DNA from: UM-FILTER-38-24 sp041663205
GTDB taxonomy: Bacteria > Patescibacteriota > Gracilibacteria > UBA1369 > LOWO2-01-FULL-3
Direction of reading: 5' to 3'
Length of the DNA: 64,000 nt
Assembly (NCBI GenBank): GCA_041663205.1
Contig: JBAZQZ010000005.1
Coordinates: 1-64,000, forward strand
Positions 9,086-17,114 of the stretch are shown here, in pieces; the first letter of the stretch is position 1, and the number at the start of each line of letters is the position of its first letter. The translations under genes and the position numbers were made by a program. The notes below the pieces were generated by a model. The model did no database searches, was not told the DNA's origin, and saw only the letters and a list, made by a program, of their open reading frames with translations.

Positions 9086-9526
9086 ATGTCCAGTTTTAGG
9101 CATCTTGCCAGAACTTGCGTGATGCAGACTCTGTTTGCGTATGAATTTCGGGGCGAAAATCCCGAAAAATTCATTGAACGGATTTTGGACGAATTCGCGC
9201 CGAATATAAAAGACAAAATTTTCGCAAAAGAAACACTGAAAGGAGTGATAAAACACAAGAAAAAACTGCTTGAGGCGATAGAAAAATTCGCCCCGCAGTG
9301 GCCGATTGATAAAATCGCGAAAATAGACCGCGCGGTGTTGGAAATAGGTGCATATGAAATTTTATATTCCAAGGAAGTTCCTCCAATAGTCGCGATAAAT
9401 GAAGCTATCGAAATTGCAAAACATTTTGGAGATGATAACAGTCCAAAATTTATAAATGGAGTTTTAAGTAGTATAATGAAATCAACATGCAAAACTTCAC
9501 AGACCTCGAAAAAAAAATCGGCATAA
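9086..9526 (+). CDS. nusB: Transcription antitermination factor NusB
   Basis: 146 residues, all-helical NusB fold. It begins with RHLARTCVMQTLFAYEF, the family's RNA-binding helix, and ends with the conserved FINGVLSSI. NusB binds boxA with NusE during rRNA transcription. The 3' end overlaps rnc by 40 nt, giving strong translational coupling; both act on rRNA. Confidence 0.95.
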   Translation: MSSFRHLARTCVMQTLFAYEFRGENPEKFIERILDEFAPNIKDKIFAKETLKGVIKHKKKLLEAIEKFAPQWPIDKIAKIDRAVLEIGAYEILYSKEVPPIVAINEAIEIAKHFGDDNSPKFINGVLSSIMKSTCKTSQTSKKKSA

Positions 9527-10179
9527 ACTTTAAGGACAAAAATCTCCTGGAAAGCGCTTTCATCCATCGTTCATATATAAATGAACATAAAAATGAAGGG
9601 CTGATGAACAATGAAAGATTGGAATTTCTTGGCGACGCGGTTTTGGAATTGGCGGCAACAAAACATCTCTTTGAAACGTGTCCCGAAAATCAGGAGGGGG
9701 AATTGACGTCTCTTCGCGCGGCCCTTGTTAGAGGGAAAAATTTGGCATTGGTCGCAGAAAAATTAAATCTCGGCAAATATCTATTTTTAAGCCATGGCGA
9801 AGAAAAATCAGGAGGAAGAAAGAAAAAATACATACTCGCAAACACAACGGAATCTCTGATCGGAGCGATTTATTTGGAACACGGATATGAACCCGCGGAA
9901 AAATTTATCAAAAAATTCATCCTCGCCGGGCTGGATGATATAGTCGAAAAAGGGCTTCATATAGACGAAAAATCGTTGTTGCAAGAGCTGTGCCAGGAGA
10001 AGGAGGACTTCACGCCATACTACGAATTGATCGAAGAAAGCGGTCCGGATCACGACAAAAAATTTATAATGGGAGTTTACATAAGAGAAAACCAGATAGC
10101 GAAGGGAACGGGTTCCAGCAAACAAAAAGCGGAGAACGATGCCGCGAAAAATGCGCTAAAAGTTCTTAAATGGCAATAA
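9487..10179 (+). CDS. rnc: Ribonuclease III
   Basis: 230 residues. The signature NNERLEFLGDAVLEL carries the metal-binding catalytic acids; the second acidic site is ESLIGAIYLEHG. The C-terminal half is a double-stranded-RNA-binding domain ending in GTGSSKQKAENDAAKNAL. The ATG at 9487 lies inside nusB. It cleaves structured RNA such as rRNA precursors. Confidence 0.96.
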   Translation: MQNFTDLEKKIGINFKDKNLLESAFIHRSYINEHKNEGLMNNERLEFLGDAVLELAATKHLFETCPENQEGELTSLRAALVRGKNLALVAEKLNLGKYLFLSHGEEKSGGRKKKYILANTTESLIGAIYLEHGYEPAEKFIKKFILAGLDDIVEKGLHIDEKSLLQELCQEKEDFTPYYELIEESGPDHDKKFIMGVYIRENQIAKGTGSSKQKAENDAAKNALKVLKWQ

Positions 10180-10184
10180 ATTAA

Positions 10185-10619
10185 ATGCAAGAATTTGACG
10201 AAAAATCATGTGGGATCGTAGTTTTCAGAAAAGAAAAAAATGAAAATCTTTTTCTCGTTTTAAAATATCCGGGAGGGCATTTCGATTTTCCGAAAGGGCA
10301 TATAGAAGACATTGATTCTTCCGAAAGGGCTACAGCACTGAGAGAACTTGAGGAAGAAACGGGAATCAAAAGTGTAAAATTTTTGGACGAATATAGAGAG
10401 GAAATCTCCTACACTTATAACAAAAAAAACGAACCGTCAAATAAACATGTGATCTTTTTTCTTGGAGAAACGGATGAAAAAGAAGTGAAAATATCTCACG
10501 AACACACCAACTATTATTGGCTTCCATATGAGGAAGCACTGGAAAAACTTACATTTGATAACGCAAAAAGTCTTTTAAAAAAGGCAAAAAGTTTGTTATC
10601 ATCAAAAAAGGAAATTTAA
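10185..10619 (+). CDS. Nudix hydrolase, diadenosine-tetraphosphatase-like
   Basis: 144 residues. The Nudix box starts at GHIEDIDSSE and ends RELEEETGI, preceded by FDFPKG as in Ap4A hydrolases. Relative to the canonical GX5EX7REUXEEXGU the loop before REL is one residue longer, but the REXXEE metal-binding glutamates are intact. Probable substrate is a dinucleoside polyphosphate or a related NDP derivative; the true one is not determined. It lies 5 nt after rnc, within the same operon. Confidence 0.85.
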   Translation: MQEFDEKSCGIVVFRKEKNENLFLVLKYPGGHFDFPKGHIEDIDSSERATALRELEEETGIKSVKFLDEYREEISYTYNKKNEPSNKHVIFFLGETDEKEVKISHEHTNYYWLPYEEALEKLTFDNAKSLLKKAKSLLSSKKEI

Positions 10620-10633
10620 ATAAAACTTTGCAA

Positions 10634-12109
10634 ATGATAATAAATTTGGGGAACAAAATAACAACAGGAAAACACGTTTTGGTGGTGCCGATTTTCGAAG
10701 GGGATTTCACAAAAAGCCTGAAAGAATTGCCGTTAAAGGTGTCGGAGTTTTTGGCTAAGGTTAAAGGAAATAAGGACTTCTCCGGAAAGAAAGGCGAAAA
10801 GATTTTTACGTATATCGAAGACAAAAATCTTCCGGACAAATTGCTCTTGATAGGACTCGGGAAAAAAGAAAATTTTAAATATAGAGTGGCGAAAGAATCG
10901 GGAGCGATAATAGGAAAAAATCTGAAAGCGGCAAAAGCGAAAGAAGCGGAAATATTTTTTCCGACAGAAGTGAAAAACTTTTTATCCGAAATTTTGGAAG
11001 GAATTTTTATTTCACAATATGAAACGGGTAAATTGAAAACAAAATTTACAAACAAAGAAAATTTCAAAATTGAAAAGATAAAAATCTTTACAGTGTTGGA
11101 CGAGGATATGATAAAAAAAGCGCTGGATAGAGCCAAAGTAATGGCTGACGCATCGGACTATATAAAAGACCTTGTGAATTATCCGTCAAACATAATAGAT
11201 GCGCATTATCTTGAAAACGAAGCAAAAAAAATCGCGAAAGAAAACGGATATAAGATAGAAGTTTTAGGGAAAAAAGAACTTACAAAAATAAAAGCGGGAG
11301 GAATTTTAGCTGTAAATCAAGCCTCAAAAAAAGAGCCGAAACTGATTGTTTTAAGATACAACGGAGCGAAAAACAAAAACGAAAAACCGATAGCGATAGT
11401 CGGAAAGGGGATAGTATTCGATACCGGAGGACTTAGAATAAAACCCGGACAACACATGGATGAAATGCACCAGGATATGGCCGGATCTGCCGTAGTCTTA
11501 GGCCTTTTCAAGGTCTTGAAAACCCTGAATATACGCAAAAATATAGTCGGAGTCGCGGCTTTGGCGGAAAATTCCGTCGGATCGGACGCATACAAACCAT
11601 CCGACATAATCACAATGCTTTCGGGAATAACGGTCGAAATAAACAACACGGACGCTGAAGGACGCGTCATACTCGGGGACGCCGTTACATATTCCCTCAA
11701 GTACAAGCCAAAAAACATAATCACGATAGCAACACTTACAGGAGCTGTTTGCGTGGCCATCGGTCACAGATATTCCGGCCTTATTGGCAATGACGGGAAA
11801 ATAAGAAGAGAACTTTTGCAGGCCGGTAGGGAAGTCGATGACCTCGGGTGGCCGCTACCGCTACATCCGGAATACAAAAAAGCGATGGAAAGCAAAATCG
11901 CCGACATAAGAAATAATGATAAAGAAACGGCGAACATTGCGGGAAGCTCAAAAGGCGCGGCATTCATTGAAAAATTTGTGGAAAAACATGATTGGTGCCA
12001 CATCGATATTGCATCAACGGCATTCACGGACATCCCAAAACCGTACGAAACAAAAGGCGCTACGGCAAGCGGATTTTATATGTTGCTAAGATTCCTGGAA
12101 AAATACTAG
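10634..12109 (+). CDS. pepA: Leucyl aminopeptidase (M17 family)
   Basis: 491 residues from the ATG at 10634; an upstream TTG at 10628 is possible but less likely. Two-zinc cytosolic exopeptidase. Metal and catalytic motifs are complete: GKGIVFDTGGLRIKP, DEMHQDMAGSA and NTDAEGRVILGDA. The KYDM seen in E. coli is HQDM here, keeping the zinc aspartate. The N-terminal regulatory domain (first 150 residues) is divergent, as is usual. The 3' end overlaps trxB convergently by 4 nt. Confidence 0.95.
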   Translation: MIINLGNKITTGKHVLVVPIFEGDFTKSLKELPLKVSEFLAKVKGNKDFSGKKGEKIFTYIEDKNLPDKLLLIGLGKKENFKYRVAKESGAIIGKNLKAAKAKEAEIFFPTEVKNFLSEILEGIFISQYETGKLKTKFTNKENFKIEKIKIFTVLDEDMIKKALDRAKVMADASDYIKDLVNYPSNIIDAHYLENEAKKIAKENGYKIEVLGKKELTKIKAGGILAVNQASKKEPKLIVLRYNGAKNKNEKPIAIVGKGIVFDTGGLRIKPGQHMDEMHQDMAGSAVVLGLFKVLKTLNIRKNIVGVAALAENSVGSDAYKPSDIITMLSGITVEINNTDAEGRVILGDAVTYSLKYKPKNIITIATLTGAVCVAIGHRYSGLIGNDGKIRRELLQAGREVDDLGWPLPLHPEYKKAMESKIADIRNNDKETANIAGSSKGAAFIEKFVEKHDWCHIDIASTAFTDIPKPYETKGATASGFYMLLRFLEKY

Positions 12110-13050
12110 AAACTGGCATCGCTTTTACAAACCCTGTATGAATAATACGCGGCGGTCACAGCCTCGGCGGATCCCGTGATGGCTTGTTTGAATTCAGTAT
12201 CCGTGCAATCGCCTGCGGCGAAAACACCTTTCAAATTTGTTTCACTTTTTCTGTTGATCTTTATTTCTCCGCGCTCATTTAGCTCTACGCCAAGCCCTTT
12301 CGCAAGATCGGTTTGCGCGGTATGCCCTATGGCGAGAAAAATTCCGCTTAACTCAATTTCCTTGCCGGAATATTTACCTCCGCCGGCCTTGAATTTCACT
12401 TTTTCAACTTTTTCACCACCGAGAATTTCTTCAATTTCAGTATTATACAAAACTTCAATTTTCGGGTTCTGCTCAATAGCTTTCGCATTGATAGGTTCAG
12501 CCCTGAGGACATCTTTTCTCACAACGATATAGACTTTGGACGCATGCTCGGTCAAAAATAAAGCCTCCTTCGCGGCGGCATCGCCACCTCCTACGATAGC
12601 AATGACTTTCCCTTTATAGAAAGCGCCGTCGCAAAGCGCGCAATATGAAACTCCTTTATTTTCAAATTCTTTTTCTCCCTTTACTCCGAGATTTTTATGA
12701 TGTGTTCCCGTGGAAAAAAGTAAGGATTTGCATAGGTACTCGCCACCGGCGGTTTTTACCGTAAAAACAGGGCACGTTCCCTGCGCATCCTCGCCGGATT
12801 TTCCCACACTCACAACTTTATCAGTTTTGATTTCGGCCCCGCTAAAAACAGCATGATTATACAAGGACATAGCCAAATCAGGCCCTGAAATGCTCTTTAT
12901 CCCCGGCCAATTTTCAACAAGGTGAGTGGAAGTGATAAGTCCCCCCGGCATTTCGGCAAAAGTCAAAGTCTTAAGTCCTAGCCTTGTGCCATACATGGCC
13001 GCAGAAAGCCCGCTAACACCGCCTCCAACGATTATAAGGTCGTACATCAT
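12106..13050 (-). CDS. trxB: Thioredoxin reductase (NADPH-type fold)
   Basis: 314 residues from the ATG at 13050, which overlaps the ferredoxin stop as ATGA; longer starts at 13059 or 13068 are less plausible. The FAD site is GGGVSGLSAA near the N-terminus, the redox motif is CALCDGAF (CxxC), the nucleotide site GGGDAAAKEA and the C-terminal FAD motif AAGDCTD. Because a 4Fe-4S ferredoxin is translationally coupled to it, the electron donor could be ferredoxin rather than NADPH; the sequence alone does not decide this. Confidence 0.92.
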   Translation of the reverse strand: MMYDLIIVGGGVSGLSAAMYGTRLGLKTLTFAEMPGGLITSTHLVENWPGIKSISGPDLAMSLYNHAVFSGAEIKTDKVVSVGKSGEDAQGTCPVFTVKTAGGEYLCKSLLFSTGTHHKNLGVKGEKEFENKGVSYCALCDGAFYKGKVIAIVGGGDAAAKEALFLTEHASKVYIVVRKDVLRAEPINAKAIEQNPKIEVLYNTEIEEILGGEKVEKVKFKAGGGKYSGKEIELSGIFLAIGHTAQTDLAKGLGVELNERGEIKINRKSETNLKGVFAAGDCTDTEFKQAITGSAEAVTAAYYSYRVCKSDASF

Positions 13051-13241
13051 TCTTTCCATATTATGCAATTAACAGGGCAACTATCGATAGCTTGTTGGAT
13101 ATTTTCCTCGCTGTCAGCCTCGGGATTTTTCGCATAAGACTTCCCGTCATCATTCATCTCGAAGACTTTCGGGCACACCTGCGTACAAAGCGTACACCCT
13201 ATACACGCCGATTCATCCACATATACAATTTTTTTTGCCAT
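13047..13241 (-). CDS. 4Fe-4S ferredoxin
   Basis: 64 residues from ATG 13241 (an upstream TTG at 13247 is less likely). One cluster is bound by CIGCTLCTQVC plus the distal CP in SCPVNC. The fold is the short, acidic Fer4 type found in anaerobes. It is coupled to trxB by a 4-nt overlap, so the two probably form one redox module. Confidence 0.93.
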   Translation of the reverse strand: MAKKIVYVDESACIGCTLCTQVCPKVFEMNDDGKSYAKNPEADSEENIQQAIDSCPVNCIIWKE

Positions 13242-13296
13242 GCGCAAAATATATCAAAAGAGAAGTGGGTATGCAAATTTTACTCAGCTAAACAAA

Positions 13297-13338
13297 AAGA
13301 GGAGTCGGTAGTGACGGAGCCACAGCGACCTTCCTCTT
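13297..13338 (-). terminator. Three-tier hairpin, terminator-like on the minus strand
   Basis: AAGAGGA (13297-13303) pairs with TCCTCTT (13332-13338), GTCG (13304-13307) with CGAC (13326-13329), and an inner GTG/CAC closes the loop. On the minus strand the stem is followed by a T run (TTTTTG). No annotated minus-strand gene ends just upstream, so it either insulates the ferredoxin or ends an antisense transcript of the reverse-transcriptase leader. Confidence 0.45.
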
Positions 13339-13398
13339 ACAAAACAATTATATCAAATAATAGGAAAATTACAAAATCTAATTACTCCTTTAAACAGT

Positions 13399-13426
13399 TT
13401 GCCTAGTTATATTAAAAGCGTAAAAT
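13399..13426 (+). promoter_or_regulatory. Promoter for the reverse-transcriptase leader RNA
   Basis: TTGCCT (13399-13404), 16-nt spacer, TAAAAT (13421-13426). Predicted transcription start near 13433, exactly at the foot of the first hairpin at 13434. Confidence 0.6.
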
Positions 13427-13432
13427 ACCAAC

Positions 13433-13795
13433 GCCCACGCTACTGAGTTTCAGTAGGCTTGTGGGGTTGATTAGTATTATCTGTATTGTGTCAAATGCAA
13501 AGCGCCTAAACTTCAGTGGAAACATTGCAAGTATCAAGCGAAGAAGCAAAGTCACAAGAAGATATGCAATCGAACTATCGAGCTGAAATGTCATAGACAT
13601 AGAGGTTACGAAGTTAAGATAAAGTCAATCTGCAGGAATGTAGCTCATCAAAAGAGAGCAGGTAGCTCGTGGTGGATACATAAGAAAATTCTACTTGCAA
13701 CTATACAAACCAAGCGAAATTCTAAGAAGTGAGAATCTTATGTCCTGCTCAAGATCTCATGAGATTCGCTTGGAGGTGTATAGGTTCTGTATAAC
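13433..13795 (+). ncRNA. Structured leader RNA of the DRT2-like reverse transcriptase (candidate template RNA)
   Basis: The promoter-to-ORF distance of 370 nt is far too long for an ordinary leader in this compact genome. Stem 1: CCCAC (13434-13438) with GTGGG (13461-13465) enclosing CTACTGA (13440-13446) with TCAGTAG (13450-13456). Smaller hairpin ATGTC/GACAT sits near 13588-13600. Large 3' stem: CTATACA (13701-13707) with TGTATAG (13777-13783) and CCAAGCGAA (13710-13718) with TTCGCTTGG (13765-13773). A possible pseudoknot joins GAGCAGG (13656-13662) and ACATAAG (13678-13684) to CCTGCTC (13744-13750) and CTTATGT (13737-13743). UG2/DRT2 systems carry such an RNA directly upstream of the RT and copy it. 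Ends of the RNA are inferred. Confidence 0.6.
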
Positions 13796-13803
13796 TATAT
13801 CTA

Positions 13804-15249
13804 ATGATAAGCCGTCTTGAAATTGAGGAGAAATGGTTGGAGAAACTAAGGCCTAAAAAAAATAAAAAGAAACACACTTATGTACATTTTGATAACAAGA
13901 TTAATAACCCTAAGGAGTTTCTACCATTGGTGTCAAACGAATATAAAGTTGCTTCGCATGCTTTTCTGCCATTCGTGAAATTTGATAAACATAAATACAA
14001 GTACAAGGATGTTCCCGAAAGTGGGAAAAGAGTATTAGTGAAAAAAGATAAACAGTCAGGGGAAAGAAAAGTTCGAGAAATTATGTATGCAGGACATTTG
14101 GATACCTTAATCTATGTTTGGTATCAATCTATATTGGAAATCCTATATGAAAAAGCACTAACTAAATATGGACTTTCATCTACCGTTCTTGCATATAGAA
14201 GAATACAAAACGAGAATAGCTCTGGAGGTAAATGCAATATAAATTTTGCAAATGAGATTTTCGCTGAAATAAAAAATAAAGGAGAAGAGTGTGTAGCACT
14301 TACTTTTGATATTGAGAAATTTTTCCCTAGCTTATCACACGAACATTTGAAAAAGAAATGGTGTGAAATTTTAGAGGAAACTATCCTACCAAAAGACCAT
14401 TATAATATTTTCAGATCCTTAACTCAATATTCATATGTGGATTTAACATCTAAAGACATCAAGAAACTTTTAAAGTATAGGACAAAGGGGCAATTTGCAC
14501 ATACACATGCTTTTTTTGAAGGTAAATATTTTTCCGGAGAAAAATTTAGAAAAATAAAGTTTCAAATCAGAGCGCTAGAAAGAAGTAGTGGAAAATTTAT
14601 TTTCTGTAAAAATTATTTGAAGAAAGGTATCCCACAAGGATCCCCAATGAGTGGACTATTAGCAAATATTTACATGATCGACTTCGATAAAAACATAAAT
14701 CAAATGGTGGAAAAAGCTGGAGGAATATACAAAAGATATAGCGATGATATAATAACAGTCATCCCTAAGAATGAAGCTTCGAATATTGAAAATGCTATTA
14801 GAAAGAGAATAAAACTAGAAAATGATTATGAGAGAAATCCCTATCTTGTAATAAAGGAAGAGAAGACGAATAGAACAATTTTTTTAAAGGAGAGAAGTCG
14901 GCTCATCTCATGGAAACTTGATGACAAATATAACGCAGTACATAGGCAGCCTTTACAGTATTTAGGTTTTGAATTCGACGGGCAGGATGTTTTCCTTCGT
15001 GCAGGAAGCATCGCTAAATTTTATAATCAACTAAGATTCGGTCTTAAAAAAATAGAAGCTTGCTATGAAAAAGGTCCCTTACTGAAAAGAAACCTTTTTT
15101 CCAAATTTACCCCTCTTGGAAAAAAGAATTTCTTTAGTTACGTCAAGAAGTCACAAGAAGTAATATCTAACAATAAATTTAAAAAACAACTAAGAAAGCA
15201 CTGGCCACTCATGGCAAGGACAATCGAAAAGTTAGAAATAAAATATTGA
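13804..15249 (+). CDS. Antiphage reverse transcriptase, UG2/DRT2-like
   Basis: 481 residues. Palm motifs: motif A CVALTFDIEKFF with D169; motif B GIPQGSPMSGLLAN at 275-288; motif C YSDD at 312-315; then PLQYLGFEFDG. Upstream, YVHFD, HAFLPFVKF, REIMYAGHLDTLIYVWY and LPKDHYNIFRSLTQYSYVD follow the order I know for the unknown-group-2 (UG2, DRT2) family. No retron VTG motif, no maturase/HNH domain and no fused nitrilase, so retron, group II intron and DRT1 are unlikely. DRT2 copies an upstream RNA into concatemeric cDNA that encodes a toxic protein on phage infection. A structured leader is present here. No Shine-Dalgarno at the ATG. It opens a defence island followed by restriction-modification genes. 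Confidence 0.75.
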   Translation: MISRLEIEEKWLEKLRPKKNKKKHTYVHFDNKINNPKEFLPLVSNEYKVASHAFLPFVKFDKHKYKYKDVPESGKRVLVKKDKQSGERKVREIMYAGHLDTLIYVWYQSILEILYEKALTKYGLSSTVLAYRRIQNENSSGGKCNINFANEIFAEIKNKGEECVALTFDIEKFFPSLSHEHLKKKWCEILEETILPKDHYNIFRSLTQYSYVDLTSKDIKKLLKYRTKGQFAHTHAFFEGKYFSGEKFRKIKFQIRALERSSGKFIFCKNYLKKGIPQGSPMSGLLANIYMIDFDKNINQMVEKAGGIYKRYSDDIITVIPKNEASNIENAIRKRIKLENDYERNPYLVIKEEKTNRTIFLKERSRLISWKLDDKYNAVHRQPLQYLGFEFDGQDVFLRAGSIAKFYNQLRFGLKKIEACYEKGPLLKRNLFSKFTPLGKKNFFSYVKKSQEVISNNKFKKQLRKHWPLMARTIEKLEIKY

Positions 15250-15270
15250 AGTTCTATTAAAACTTCAATA
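15248..15270. terminator. Hairpin at the reverse-transcriptase stop
   Basis: TTGAAGTT pairs with AACTTCAA over a 7-nt loop, overlapping the stop codon. No following T run, so termination would be weak; it could protect the transcript end. Confidence 0.35.
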
Positions 15271-15314
15271 ACAACTATGGTATCTTGTTGTCAACAGAAA
15301 CATTGCTAAAAACA

Positions 15315-15343
15315 TTGACGGTGAGTGTGCACTCACCTACAAT
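15315..15343 (+). promoter_or_regulatory. Promoter of the methyltransferase operon with a palindromic operator in the spacer
   Basis: TTGACG (15315-15320), 17-nt spacer, TACAAT (15338-15343). The spacer is almost entirely the inverted repeat GGTGAGT-gtgc-ACTCACC (15320-15337), a natural place for a repressor to block RNA polymerase. It fixes the methyltransferase start at ATG 15369 rather than TTG 15285. Confidence 0.65.
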
Positions 15344-15368
15344 AAAAACAAATAATTACTCGTTCCAA

Positions 15369-17114
15369 ATGGCAGAATTAATAACAACGGAGGGTTGGCT
15401 TACTACACTAAAAAGCAGATATTTAGAAAGTACAAGCAGCCTAGAAAACATAAATTTTTTAGCAATTTTTGAAAGTTTAACCACATTTTATCAACAAAAA
15501 CTTGAAACAGAGCAATTATTTGAAACGAATAGACGAAAACATTTTGGCATATATTACACTCCATATTTTATAGCAAAAAAAATATCAGAAAATACACTGG
15601 CGGGTCTTTTTGATAAGGAGTGTTTCATGACGGCAAAATTTTTAGAACCATGCGTAGGAGGTGGCATATTCATCATAGCTTACATAGATTCAATTTTAGA
15701 AAGATTCCCAACTCTAGAAAATGATGAACTTCAAAAAATAATCGATAACATATATGCCGCCGACATAGATCACGACGCAATAAAAATATTTCAACAGTTT
15801 TTTCCATTATATATACAAAGTAGATATGGGAAAATCATTAATTTAAAAGAATCGAACTTCTACGTTGGTGATCTTCTGTTCAAAACAAATGGCGAGTATA
15901 TAGAAAAAAATGACCCTAAAAAAATATTCGATATTAAAAATGGTTTTGACATTATTATGACAAATCCACCATACAAGTTGCTTAAGGCAAATTCTAATAA
16001 ATACGGAGAAAATAATCCCTATGCAAAAGAAGTAAAGAATCTTATAGGATTTATCAAGAATAACAAAATATACAAGTTCAATAGTGGCACCTTGAATTTA
16101 TATAGATTATTCGTGGAAGAAATTTTCGAAAACTATAGTTCATCAAATAGTAAAATTGGATTGCTAATACCTCAAACATTTTTGAATGACAAACAAAGTG
16201 AAAATTTAAGGAAAAGAATATTTAGCCATTCAAAAATATCTCAAATTTATGTTTTGGATGAAAAAAATACGTTTTTCCCGGATATAACACAGTCATTCTG
16301 TTTCTTCTCAGCATTTAAAGATGGAAAAACAAGCAAAATATTCCTGCAACCAAGTATTAAAAATGAATCTGACATTGATGCAAGAAATATCGAAATAAAA
16401 TTTCAATTAATAGAAAATTTATCAGAATCCCTTCCAATAATTTATGAGGAAAGTCTGGGGTGGGACATCATTAAAAAAATACAAAAACACAAAAAAATAA
16501 AAGAACTTCAATGCATAATAAATGCTAGAGGAGAACTAGATCTTTCAATCAATAAAAATTCTATATCAGAGAGCAAAACGTCATATCCATTATTAAGAGG
16601 GGCTAATATAAAAGATTTCTTCGTTACAAAAAATGATCAATATGTAAATGAAAACTTTTTAGAATGTATAAACGGAAAACAAGAATACGTAAAAAAAGAA
16701 AGAATAATATGCCAGCAAATTTCAAATATGAATTCTTTTAAGAGACTTAAATTCGCAAAAATTCAACACGATATGATTTTGGGGAATTCGTGTAATTTTA
16801 TAGCTATAAAAAATACTTTAATCCAATCTCCAATCAGTTTAAATTATTTATTGGGTATTCTAAATTCATATCTTCTTGATTGGAGATTTAAAATTACAAG
16901 TTCAAACAATCATATAAACAACTACGAGCTAGCCGAATTACCAATACCTATGCCAAACAATGAACAATTAGCTAGAATAGAGGTTGTCGTGGAAAAAATA
17001 TTGATAGAGGGGTGCAAAAAAGAACTGCAGATAGAGTTAAACAAAGAGGTCTATGCGATATACGGGTTAGATCAACAAGAAATAGATTACATTAATAAAA
17101 AATATACGAAATGA
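15369..17114 (+). CDS. Type IIS N6-adenine DNA methyltransferase, Alw26I/Eco31I/Esp3I family
   Basis: 581 residues from ATG 15369. The AdoMet motif I is FLEPCVGGGIF (E93 to about 101) and the catalytic motif IV is NPPY at 199-202. The last third is a target-recognition domain of the TaqI type, ending with LPIPMP. In the Alw26I/Eco31I/Esp3I systems one enzyme methylates adenine on one strand and another methylates cytosine on the other; both partners follow here. Its stop overlaps the cytosine methyltransferase start by 4 nt (ATGA). Composition is distinctly more AT-rich than the flanking housekeeping genes, consistent with horizontal transfer. The family name is inferred jointly with the two neighbours. 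Confidence 0.8.
   Translation: MAELITTEGWLTTLKSRYLESTSSLENINFLAIFESLTTFYQQKLETEQLFETNRRKHFGIYYTPYFIAKKISENTLAGLFDKECFMTAKFLEPCVGGGIFIIAYIDSILERFPTLENDELQKIIDNIYAADIDHDAIKIFQQFFPLYIQSRYGKIINLKESNFYVGDLLFKTNGEYIEKNDPKKIFDIKNGFDIIMTNPPYKLLKANSNKYGENNPYAKEVKNLIGFIKNNKIYKFNSGTLNLYRLFVEEIFENYSSSNSKIGLLIPQTFLNDKQSENLRKRIFSHSKISQIYVLDEKNTFFPDITQSFCFFSAFKDGKTSKIFLQPSIKNESDIDARNIEIKFQLIENLSESLPIIYEESLGWDIIKKIQKHKKIKELQCIINARGELDLSINKNSISESKTSYPLLRGANIKDFFVTKNDQYVNENFLECINGKQEYVKKERIICQQISNMNSFKRLKFAKIQHDMILGNSCNFIAIKNTLIQSPISLNYLLGILNSYLLDWRFKITSSNNHINNYELAELPIPMPNNEQLARIEVVVEKILIEGCKKELQIELNKEVYAIYGLDQQEIDYINKKYTK

Noticed and set aside
13433..15249. Retron (msr-msd plus RT)
   Set aside because: The RT is about 150 residues longer than retron RTs and shows no VTG motif, and the leader lacks an obvious msd-type long single hairpin.
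13804..15249. Group II intron maturase
   Set aside because: No maturase X domain or HNH tail and no domain V-like hairpin after the gene.
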